DNA of 18,395 nt, from contig JADZBJ010000151.1 of NCBI GenBank assembly GCA_020852155.1, positions 1 through 18,395 on the forward strand, in the 5' to 3' direction. The notes beneath the pieces were generated by a model. That model was given only the letters and a program-made list of their open reading frames with translations, was not told where the DNA came from and did no database searches. Origin of the DNA: Saprospiraceae bacterium. GTDB lineage: Bacteria; Bacteroidota; Bacteroidia; Chitinophagales; Saprospiraceae. Numbering within the stretch: position 1 is the first letter of the stretch; every line of letters begins with the position of its first letter. The position numbers and the translations under genes were made by a program. Below, piece after piece: positions 1 to 6,508 of this stretch.

Positions 1-236
1 AGACTTAAAAAAGCAAGATAAAAGGTCAAAATGGTCAAAATGGCTGCGGTAGTGCTGCCCATTTTCCAATTGCCCAGACGCACTCTTTTACGTAAAAAAG
101 TCATGATAGGTTTGCCCAACATAGACATCACCCAAGCCAGTAACAGGTAGGTAACAATATCAGAAAAGTACCAGCACAGGCTGAGTAAAATGATGACGCC
201 TACGACAACTAACCAATTTCGTTTGAGGTAATTCAT
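1..236 (-). CDS. AI-2E family (PerM-type) transporter, N-terminal fragment cut by window edge
   Basis: Reading the minus strand from the ATG at 236-234 gives an open frame of 78 codons that runs off the left edge. It starts MNYLKRNWLVVVGV and has a hydrophobic segment at about residues 8-24. The stretch WYFSDIVTYLLLAWVMSMLGKP that follows, interrupted here only by its length, is typical of the N-terminus of AI-2E/PerM permeases, and a basic loop and a second hydrophobic segment come after it. Family members are polytopic inner-membrane proteins of roughly 350 residues, so most of the gene lies outside. A TATCTTTG box sits 25 nt upstream of the start. The gene is divergent from the beta-barrel gene at 428. 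The substrate is not predictable; 'AI-2 exporter' is only the family label. Confidence 0.65.
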   Translation of the reverse strand, partial: MNYLKRNWLVVVGVIILLSLCWYFSDIVTYLLLAWVMSMLGKPIMTFLRKRVRLGNWKMGSTTAAILTILTFYLAFLS

Positions 237-261
237 GCGGTTTGTTTTTTTGTGTATTTGG

Positions 262-269
262 CAAAGATA
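262..269 (-). promoter_or_regulatory. Bacteroidota-type -7 box for the AI-2E family gene
   Basis: The minus strand reads TATCTTTG, a perfect match to the Bacteroidota consensus TAnnTTTG, ending 25 nt before the ATG at 236. No convincing TTG -33 element is seen at the usual spacing. Confidence 0.5.
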
Positions 270-427
270 TACAGGAACTGATTAGTTGCATCTCCCGAAA
301 CCGAAACGCAATACAAACGTTTGTTGATCTGCAAAACCTGCAAGGCTGTTTTAACGCACAGGTAAAAAAGACAATGGCCACAACCACCCAAGATATGCCT
401 CATCCATCACTCAACATCTATATATCC

Positions 428-1294
428 ATGAAACCAGTATTGTTGTTGTTCATCTGGAGCATTCTTTCCAGTTTTTGCGCCCATGCCCAAGGCCCCCTCG
501 ACGGCTACATGAAAGGCCGGGGCAACCTTGATCTGGCGCCTTCCGTTTCCCTGAACAATGCTACCCGTTTTTCCGGCCTGGGCGGACAATTATATCAGGA
601 AAGTTACAGCGGGCGCATGTTGAGCCTTTTTGCCGAATATGGCGTCACAGAACGTTTTGACCTGGTGGGCGTGGCTGCCGCCGTATTTACCGAAGCCCGA
701 AGCGGCTTGCAAGACGGCGGTTTGTATGTGAAATATCGTATTTTTCAAGAAAATACAAGCGCTAAAAGCCAGTTGAGCCTGATTTTAGCGACAGGCGCCA
801 GTTTTCCAATCTCTGATTACGAACCGACGGCCAGCGGCGCTTTGGGGCAGAAAGCCGTCGTTGCTCCTGTCAGGCTGATTACACAGTGGGCATCGCCCTG
901 GGGCGTTTTTGTGAACCTCACCGGCGGCTACAACTGGCGATTAGATGACCTGAAAGAAGAGGATATTGCAAAGGTCAGAAAGTTCAGGCCCGATTATGCC
1001 CCGGACGCACCGCCCGATTTTACAACGCTGCTGTTCAAAGTCGGATTTCCGGCCCGGCATTATTATCTGGATGCGTGGGTCGAAAAGCAATTCACAAAGG
1101 GCGGTGCAAACTACATTCAGGATGTGCCGGATTTGCCGCAGGCCTGGGGCGTTTCCTATACGCAGGTGGGCGGCGTTTTCTATTATTCGCCTTCCGGCAA
1201 AAACGGCGTTTATGTCAGCGGTGGATATTTCATCAATGGACGCAACACCAGCCTGTTGAGCCGACTGACTTTCGGGGCGGTCTTTAAACTGTAA
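428..1294 (+). CDS. Secreted outer-membrane beta-barrel-like protein, function unknown
   Basis: The predicted protein has 288 residues. The start at 428 is chosen because MKPVLLLFIWSILSSFCAHA|Q is a standard signal peptide (cleavage after residue 20). The frame stays open upstream to 242, but that would put about 60 polar residues before the signal. The mature part shows alternating polar and hydrophobic strands rich in aromatic residues and glycine (for example around SLFAEYGVTERFDLVGVAA, GGLYVKYRIF and GVYVSGGYFING), as in small outer-membrane barrels annotated as 'transporter' or 'outer membrane beta-barrel' proteins. It ends FGAVFKL rather than in the usual terminal phenylalanine. Its 3' end overlaps the convergent gene at 1284 by 11 bp. 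No ligand or partner can be inferred. Confidence 0.7.
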   Translation: MKPVLLLFIWSILSSFCAHAQGPLDGYMKGRGNLDLAPSVSLNNATRFSGLGGQLYQESYSGRMLSLFAEYGVTERFDLVGVAAAVFTEARSGLQDGGLYVKYRIFQENTSAKSQLSLILATGASFPISDYEPTASGALGQKAVVAPVRLITQWASPWGVFVNLTGGYNWRLDDLKEEDIAKVRKFRPDYAPDAPPDFTTLLFKVGFPARHYYLDAWVEKQFTKGGANYIQDVPDLPQAWGVSYTQVGGVFYYSPSGKNGVYVSGGYFINGRNTSLLSRLTFGAVFKL

Positions 1295-2225
1295 TAGCAT
1301 CAATGTCCGCCCGGAGCATCAAAAAATCAAGCAGCGGTGACAGCACCTTTTTGTGCAATTGCTGATCTGTCCAGTTTCGGGGCGTCAGGCTGAGCCATTC
1401 CTGTAAAATTGTGATGGCCACGGGGTCGTATTGCATGGCTAATCTCAAGGGCGCATCGGCATGATGGTGGATAAAATCTTCAACATTCATCGCCTCCAGC
1501 ATGTGGTGCGTAAAGGCTGGCGACCAGCGAATGCCCGGGCGAATCAAGGCATCTGTCAGAAAGTAGGGATTGCCGGAGGTGCGTTGCGCCATGAAATACT
1601 GCTCCACTTCGCGGTCGCTCAGTTTACTCAGGGCCTCTTTATCTTGTTGAATGTCGGAAGTAACCGTCGGAATGGCGGCCCGCTGCGCTTGTTTTCGGGG
1701 CAGGGGAGGCAATTCGGTGAGGGACTGATTGGCCTGTGCATTTTCTCGTAAAACATACGACCATGCCGGTTGAAATTGCGCCAGCCATTTACCGCGCTCG
1801 CCGACAACTAATTTAATCAGGTGGCGATATGGCGTGAATTTGCGCGTTGTCCCGGCATTTAACACAGATGTCAACCATTCCGGTGGCACTGTGATATTAT
1901 GTTGCTGCATTTTTTCAAACAACAAAGCGGCGAGTGGCGCAAACAAATCCGGACGTTTGAAAATGCGTGTCAACAACTCGCCGTAAACGGTCGGGGCAAT
2001 ATTATCCGTCATCAAAAAAGGCGATACAGCCGATGCGGCCAGTTGTGGCTGATGAGCAGCGGCATCGCGGGCTTGCATCAGGGCCAACCCCGACAGCAAA
2101 ACCGCTTCTACGCGCGTATCGTCAAGGTGCTTCAGCGCATTGGCGACCGGCGCCGGGAAATCCGAAACCTCTACCGGACGTCGCTCCGTGCCTAACAGAA
2201 TCGCCTGTTTGAGTTTGGGCGTCAT
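1284..2225 (-). CDS. DUF5691-like protein, function unknown
   Basis: This 313-residue cytoplasmic-looking protein has no signal peptide and no membrane segment. Its N-terminus, KLKQAILLGTERRPVEV, resembles the opening (a hydrophobic stretch ending in LLGTxR) that I associate with the DUF5691 family; this is from memory, not a search. The rest is helical and repeat-like, including SDREVEQYFMAQRTSGN and PGIRWSPAFTHHMLEAM. DUF5691 proteins elsewhere tend to sit near SWIM, MoxR-ATPase and VWA genes, and none of these is visible here. Its ATG overlaps the stop of the TraB/GumN gene as ATGA (2225-2222), so the two are almost certainly translationally coupled and co-transcribed. The last 11 bp overlap the convergent barrel gene. 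It may be shorter than many family members. Confidence 0.5.
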   Translation of the reverse strand: MTPKLKQAILLGTERRPVEVSDFPAPVANALKHLDDTRVEAVLLSGLALMQARDAAAHQPQLAASAVSPFLMTDNIAPTVYGELLTRIFKRPDLFAPLAALLFEKMQQHNITVPPEWLTSVLNAGTTRKFTPYRHLIKLVVGERGKWLAQFQPAWSYVLRENAQANQSLTELPPLPRKQAQRAAIPTVTSDIQQDKEALSKLSDREVEQYFMAQRTSGNPYFLTDALIRPGIRWSPAFTHHMLEAMNVEDFIHHHADAPLRLAMQYDPVAITILQEWLSLTPRNWTDQQLHKKVLSPLLDFLMLRADIDAITV

Positions 2226-3169
2226 GGTTGAGCGTTGTTGATAACGGCTTCGACCCTGAATCCGGCCTGACGAAGCAGCGCAACTACGCCGCTTTTACCG
2301 CCAAGGTGACCTGCGCCTACGGCAAAAAAAGTAGATTGTCGGCGCATTTGATAGTCCATTTCAGCGATCCAGTTGCGGTTTCTGCGATTTAACAACAGTT
2401 CCTCATAATTACCCATGCCTTCTTCGGCGGAAATTTGCGCCTGCATCGTACTGATGTCCTCCGATTTATACAACCGAATCATTTTTTCCATTTGATTCTC
2501 TTCTCCGGCCTCCAGGGTGGCTGTGCTGCGGAGTCCATCTACCAGCATTTTGGCTTGCACGGCATACGGAATGGAGTCAAACACCGCCATTTGATATTCA
2601 GCAGTTTCCAGGCCGCCTGTCTGGATTTTACGACGGCGGGCCATGCGGTATAACTCCATTTCAACAGAAGTGGTGGCGCCCATTGATTCAGCGTCGGGGC
2701 CGCCCTCTTCTTCGCCCAGCATCATGCTCAGAAACATGGGTTTCACCCGGTCAATCATGCCCATGGGCAATCCTTTTTTGGAAGCCGCTTCTTTTACAAA
2801 AGCATAATCTTCGGCAGAAATCAAATCTTTCAAGGTTTTTCCGCCACCCATCATGCTTTTAGTGATGAGGCTGAGTTGTGCCTTGAAATTGGTCATTTGC
2901 TTCATGTCAATTTCAAAAACGACACGCTTGGAGCGGTCGAAGGCGTGGCGCGTTGCGTCAGACAATTCAAAGTCGGACTTGGGGATCATGTGTATAGTGC
3001 CGTAAACAAAGGAGGGTTTTTTCAAACCGTTTCCGCTTACCTTCCACAACAGCGCGCGTTCGGTCGGCACGATTTGGTCGGGCGCATAAACGACCTTTTG
3101 ATTTGACTTACAGGACGTGAGTCCGAGAATAAAGGTGGTGGCCCAAAAAAGTAGTTGTTTCATATTCAT
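2222..3169 (-). CDS. TraB/GumN (TIKI-like) family lipoprotein
   Basis: The predicted product has 315 residues starting MNMKQLLF; MKQ at 3163 is an equally plausible start. Residues 1-20 form a lipoprotein signal with lipobox LTSC (Cys20), so the protein is probably anchored in an envelope membrane. The body carries the two hallmark GxxH motifs of the TraB/GumN/TIKI fold: VYGTIHM (GTIH at about 57-60) near the N-terminus and GAGHLGG (GAGH at about 285-288) near the C-terminus. An acidic segment, FEIDM, lies between them. Eukaryotic TIKI relatives are metal-dependent proteases; activity in bacterial members is largely untested. The frame is open upstream to 3220, but this would precede the promoter-like box at 3183-3190 and bury the signal peptide. 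The gene heads a two-gene unit with the DUF5691-like gene. Confidence 0.82.
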   Translation of the reverse strand: MNMKQLLFWATTFILGLTSCKSNQKVVYAPDQIVPTERALLWKVSGNGLKKPSFVYGTIHMIPKSDFELSDATRHAFDRSKRVVFEIDMKQMTNFKAQLSLITKSMMGGGKTLKDLISAEDYAFVKEAASKKGLPMGMIDRVKPMFLSMMLGEEEGGPDAESMGATTSVEMELYRMARRRKIQTGGLETAEYQMAVFDSIPYAVQAKMLVDGLRSTATLEAGEENQMEKMIRLYKSEDISTMQAQISAEEGMGNYEELLLNRRNRNWIAEMDYQMRRQSTFFAVGAGHLGGKSGVVALLRQAGFRVEAVINNAQP

Positions 3170-3182
3170 TGAAAATAGCCGG

Positions 3183-3190
3183 CAAAGGTA
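3183..3190 (-). promoter_or_regulatory. Bacteroidota-type -7 box for the TraB/GumN operon
   Basis: The minus strand reads TACCTTTG, a perfect TAnnTTTG match, 13 nt before the ATG at 3169. A loose -33 candidate (TTC, at 3212-3210) lies 19 nt further upstream. The predicted leader is very short, 6-14 nt depending on which ATG is used. Confidence 0.55.
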
Positions 3191-3311
3191 CCGACTTGAC
3201 AGCTCGTTTGAACACAGCATCTGTATTCTGGTTGTCTGGCGTTTTGCAAATCATTGGTGAATATGTACCCGGATTAAAGTGATTTTGAAGATTTACGTGA
3301 TTGATTCTCCT

Positions 3312-3366
3312 GATTTTCAAGGATTTACAGATGCGGCTTTCTCAAAAGCACTTTGCGTTGACTATA
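3312..3366 (-). repeat. Dispersed ~55-bp intergenic repeat, copy 1 (inverted)
   Basis: Read on the minus strand this stretch begins TATAGTCAAC and ends CCTTGAAAATC. By eye it matches 8421-8475 at 48 of 55 positions. A shorter copy lies at 12857-12900. After the match the minus strand continues with short AAATC-containing phrases down to about 3270. It lies between the TraB/GumN promoter and the 3428 gene. Confidence 0.7.
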
Positions 3367-3415
3367 AGCGGCGCACATCAACCAGAGTTTACTGCATGGA
3401 AGTTTAAAACACGTT

Positions 3416-3423
3416 TATTTTTG
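3416..3423 (+). promoter_or_regulatory. Candidate -7 box abutting the start of the 181-residue protein gene
   Basis: TATTTTTG matches TAnnTTTG exactly but ends only 4 nt before the ATG at 3428. If used, transcription would begin at about the start codon, implying a leaderless message. It could also be a chance match in AT-rich sequence. Confidence 0.35.
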
Positions 3424-3427
3424 CGCC

Positions 3428-3973
3428 ATGCCCGCCCCCCGGTTTACCTGGACACAGAAGACAAAACCAGCTTTGTTGCTGGCTTTGGTTGTGCTGCACT
3501 CGACAGCCTGGGTATTGTTATGGCAATGGCAACAGCAAACGGTTAGGCACAATGCGCAACTGGTACTTGCTTCCGGCTCAAATGAAGTATCAACTGTTAC
3601 GTTGCAACGCTCGTTCTTTGAGCAAATCAAGGTCAAAAAGCACGAAATCGTCTTACACGGGCGCTTGTACGACTTCAAAAATCTTCAAGCAGTCGGCGAT
3701 TCTGTTACCGTGGAACTGTACCACGACCGCTACGAAGAGCAGTTGTACTCCCTCCTGCGTCAATTCTTTTCTAATGATTCATCCGGCAACGGGTTAGTGC
3801 CTACGCTGCTGGTACATTGTCTGTTTACGCCCTTTGATCTGCCTGAAATCCCTTTCATATCAGAACCCCAACTGGTTATTTCAGATCATATTGAGCAGTG
3901 TTTTTCGGCGCAAAAACTGATGCCGCAAAACACACCGGACAGCCTTTTTTCACCACCTGATTTTTGTGGTTGA
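3428..3973 (+). CDS. Membrane-anchored protein of unknown function upstream of a TonB receptor
   Basis: The predicted product has 181 residues. A short basic N-terminus is followed by one hydrophobic helix (about residues 14-34, LLLALVVLHSTAWVLLW), then a polar domain probably facing the periplasm. Recognisable stretches are HGRLYDFKNLQAVGD and VELYHDRYEEQLYSLLRQFF. Three cysteines (131, 158, 180) lie in the C-terminal third, and the end is PPDFCG. I do not recognise the family. The next gene, on the same strand after a 240-bp hairpin-containing gap, is a TonB-dependent receptor, so a role in envelope or metal-related uptake is possible but is inferred only from position. The ATG is the only reasonable start. 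Confidence 0.6.
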   Translation: MPAPRFTWTQKTKPALLLALVVLHSTAWVLLWQWQQQTVRHNAQLVLASGSNEVSTVTLQRSFFEQIKVKKHEIVLHGRLYDFKNLQAVGDSVTVELYHDRYEEQLYSLLRQFFSNDSSGNGLVPTLLVHCLFTPFDLPEIPFISEPQLVISDHIEQCFSAQKLMPQNTPDSLFSPPDFCG

Positions 3974-3987
3974 GCGAGTAGGGGGGA

Positions 3988-4132
3988 GTTGGTGATTTGG
4001 TTAATTGGTTATTTGGTTATTTGTTATTTTGAATCTTGCTATATAGATTTTGTTATTTATTTGATGAATAACCAAATAACCAATTAAACAAATAGCCAAC
4101 TAAACAAATAACCAATTAAACAAATCACCAAC
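3988..4132. repeat. Long hairpin made from three copies of a 32-bp unit
   Basis: The left arm 3988-4019 (starting GTTGGTGATTTGG) is the reverse complement of 4101-4132 at 30 of 32 positions. A second copy in the same orientation as the right arm lies directly before it at 4069-4100 (29 of 32), so the right side is a tandem pair; both contain an identical 21-bp core (4073-4093 and 4105-4125). Each unit is itself made of 7-8 nt phrases such as TTTGGTTA and ATTGGTTA. The hairpin fills the space between the 181-residue protein gene and the TonB receptor, where it could act as a terminator or attenuator. Confidence 0.75.
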
Positions 4133-4213
4133 AATTCCCCTCTCCGCTCCTTTCAAAGGCTTTTATCTGTCCATTTGCAAGCGGCGAACGCACTTGCACT
4201 CAATACAATTTTC

Positions 4214-6415
4214 ATGAAAAAAATACTACTTGTGTTTGTCCTGTTGGCAGGGCAAGCCCTTCACCTGTTGGCACAACAGGATACAACCCATCAAGCCATT
4301 TTCCTGGAGGAAACAGTCATTTCTGCCAATCGTCAGGCGCAGAGCCGTGCGACGGTATCGCAACAGGTGGCCATTATTAACAAGGCGCAGATTGAGCGCC
4401 AGAATGCTCAAACAACGGCCGATTTGCTGCTGAACTCCGGTACTGCCTTTGTCCAAAAAAGCCAGCAGGGTGGGGGCAGCCCCGTCCTACGCGGCTTCGA
4501 GGCCAGCCGCATTCTGTTGGTCATTGACGGTATTCGCATGAATAATGCGATTTATCGCGCAGGCCACCTTCAGAACATTATTACCGTTGACAATTCCATG
4601 CTGGATCGCGCCGAGATTTTATTTGGCCCGGCGTCAACAGTATATGGCACAGACGCGCTGGGTGGCGCGATCGCATTCTATACTAAAAACCCTCAATTAT
4701 CAATGGACAAGCGATTTTTAGCAAGCGGAAACGCTTTTATACGCCTGGGTACCGTAAATGAGGAAAAAACTGTTCATGCCGACATTAATCTTGGTGGCCG
4801 AAAATGGGCTGGCCTGACGTCGTTTACGTACAGTGATTTTGGCGATTTGCGCATGGGTAAAAATGTAGGTTTTTCATCGCCATTTGGCTTGCGCCCCTAC
4901 TATGCACAGCGTTTTGGCGAGGTGGATTCGCTGGTTAAAAATGATGATCCGTATATGCAGAAATTCAGTGGGTATCAGCAGTACGACGTCATGCAAAAGA
5001 TTGTTTTTCAACAAAATGCCGGACTGCGCCATATGCTGAATGTTCAGTACAGCAATTCATCGGATATTCCGCGTTATGATCGCCTGACCGACCCTAAGGG
5101 AAAGGGTTTGAACTCTGCTGAATGGTATTATGGCCCGCAGGAAAGACTGTTGGCGGCGTACCACCTCACCAAAGACCATGCAGGCTGGTTTGACGGTGGC
5201 TTGCAGACCATTATCAGTTATCAGGATATTCAGGAAAGCCGCCATAACCGCAATTTTGGCGGCGCCAACCGTACCGACCGCGTTGAAGAAGTCAGTGTAA
5301 TCGGCTTTACTGCCAATGGAACCAGAATGATGCGCCGCGGTAGCCTGAGGCTGGGCCTGGATGCTCAATTCAATGACGTAACCTCTACGGCTAAACGTGT
5401 CAATGTGTCAACTTTGGCAGAATCCGCTCAAACTACGCGTTACCCTGATGGCGGCAGTTCGATGTACAATATGGCCGCATACGCTACCCATGACTGGCAA
5501 TCCAGCAATGAATCATGGGCGTTTAGCGAAGGTATTCGAGTGGGCTATTCCAGCATGAATGCCACATTTGTTGATACAAGCATCACCAAATTCCCGTTTT
5601 CTGAAGTTGCACAAAATTCACCGCTGGTTTCAGGCAGCCTGGGCGCTGTCTGGAAAGGAAATCCTGACTGGCGTGTATCCTTTAACCTGTCTTCCGGCTT
5701 CCGAATGCCTAATGTGGATGACCTGGCCAAGGTGTTTGATTCTCAACGCGGAAAAGTCATTGTACCTAATCCTGACCTCGGGCCGGAACAGTCATACAAT
5801 GCGGAAATCAACGTGATGCGCAACCTGGGCAAATATTTGCGTTGGGAAAATGTCGTTTGGGCAACGGCACTTCAAAACGCTATTGTAACGGACGTGTTCC
5901 AGTTTAATGGAAAAGACTCGATTGTTTACGACGGTACATTAAGTCAGGTGTTGGCCAACCAAAACAAACGCGAGGCAAGGCTTTATGGCTGGTCGAGCAA
6001 TCTTGAAGCCGATGTGTACGATAATTTGGCTTTGTTTGGCTCTATCGCCTATACACGCGGGCGTATTCTTGAGGATGAAGGAACAAGCCCACTGGATCAC
6101 ATTCCGCCAATGTATGGCAGGGTAGGGGCGCGGTGGCATACGCCACATGCCTGGGTGGAAAGTTTTATCCTGTTTAACGGTCGTAAAAAACTGGAGGATT
6201 ATAACCTCGAAGGGGAAGATAACCTGCAATATGCACCAGCCAACGGTATGCCGGAATGGGCAACTTTGAATTTGCGCGGTGGTGTCAATATCCTGTCGAA
6301 TTTGAAAGTACAGGCTGGTATTGACAATATTTTTGATACCCAATACAGGGCTTTTGCATCCGGCATTAATGCACCGGGCCGAAATTTCTGGGTAACACTC
6401 AGGGCTGGATTTTAA
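4214..6415 (+). CDS. TonB-dependent outer-membrane receptor
   Basis: The predicted product has 733 residues. The start at 4214 places the signal peptide MKKILLVFVLLAGQALHLLA|Q at the N-terminus; an ATG at 4175 would add 13 residues with no role. A TonB-box-like EETVISANR at about 31-39 is followed by a plug domain (SGTAFVQKSQQGGGSPVLRG, then the IDGIRMN and GPASTVYGTDALGGAI motifs). The barrel ends in the expected terminal phenylalanine (VTLRAGF). FRMP (496-499) and NPDL (519-522) correspond to the FRAP/NPNL motifs of heme and hemoglobin receptors, but no histidine lies between them. The substrate could therefore be heme, a siderophore or another ligand. No carboxypeptidase-like extension is present, so it is not SusC-type. 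It is convergent with the symporter gene. Confidence 0.9.
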   Translation: MKKILLVFVLLAGQALHLLAQQDTTHQAIFLEETVISANRQAQSRATVSQQVAIINKAQIERQNAQTTADLLLNSGTAFVQKSQQGGGSPVLRGFEASRILLVIDGIRMNNAIYRAGHLQNIITVDNSMLDRAEILFGPASTVYGTDALGGAIAFYTKNPQLSMDKRFLASGNAFIRLGTVNEEKTVHADINLGGRKWAGLTSFTYSDFGDLRMGKNVGFSSPFGLRPYYAQRFGEVDSLVKNDDPYMQKFSGYQQYDVMQKIVFQQNAGLRHMLNVQYSNSSDIPRYDRLTDPKGKGLNSAEWYYGPQERLLAAYHLTKDHAGWFDGGLQTIISYQDIQESRHNRNFGGANRTDRVEEVSVIGFTANGTRMMRRGSLRLGLDAQFNDVTSTAKRVNVSTLAESAQTTRYPDGGSSMYNMAAYATHDWQSSNESWAFSEGIRVGYSSMNATFVDTSITKFPFSEVAQNSPLVSGSLGAVWKGNPDWRVSFNLSSGFRMPNVDDLAKVFDSQRGKVIVPNPDLGPEQSYNAEINVMRNLGKYLRWENVVWATALQNAIVTDVFQFNGKDSIVYDGTLSQVLANQNKREARLYGWSSNLEADVYDNLALFGSIAYTRGRILEDEGTSPLDHIPPMYGRVGARWHTPHAWVESFILFNGRKKLEDYNLEGEDNLQYAPANGMPEWATLNLRGGVNILSNLKVQAGIDNIFDTQYRAFASGINAPGRNFWVTLRAGF

Positions 6416-6502
6416 GTGGTGAGTGGTAAGTGATTAGAGGTGAGATTTTCAACATCAACAGATTATGAAAAACTCACCTCTAATCACTTACCACTTACCA
6501 CT
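6415..6502. terminator. Long heptad-built hairpin between convergent genes, candidate bidirectional terminator
   Basis: The arms 6415-6450 and 6467-6502 pair at 34 of 36 positions around a 16-nt loop. The left arm reads as successive 7-mers AGTGGTG, AGTGGTA, AGTGATT, AGAGGTG. Its first base is the last base of the TonB receptor stop codon, and the right arm ends 6 bp before the symporter stop codon at 6509. Stem position and convergence suggest bidirectional termination, though no strong T-tract follows. Confidence 0.7.
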
Positions 6503-6508
6503 CAACTA

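Noticed and set aside
242..427. N-terminal extension of the beta-barrel gene to ATG 242
   Set aside because: It would place about 60 polar residues ahead of a clear signal peptide that starts at 428.
4069..4132. Two near-identical 32-bp units that might suggest a CRISPR array
   Set aside because: The units are directly adjacent with no unique spacers, an inverted third unit is present, and no cas genes are nearby.
4175..4213. Upstream start for the TonB receptor
   Set aside because: The MKK signal peptide begins at 4214; the 13 extra residues have no signal-peptide character.
5939..6343. 134-residue minus-strand open frame
   Set aside because: It lies fully inside the TonB receptor gene in antisense and has no family features.
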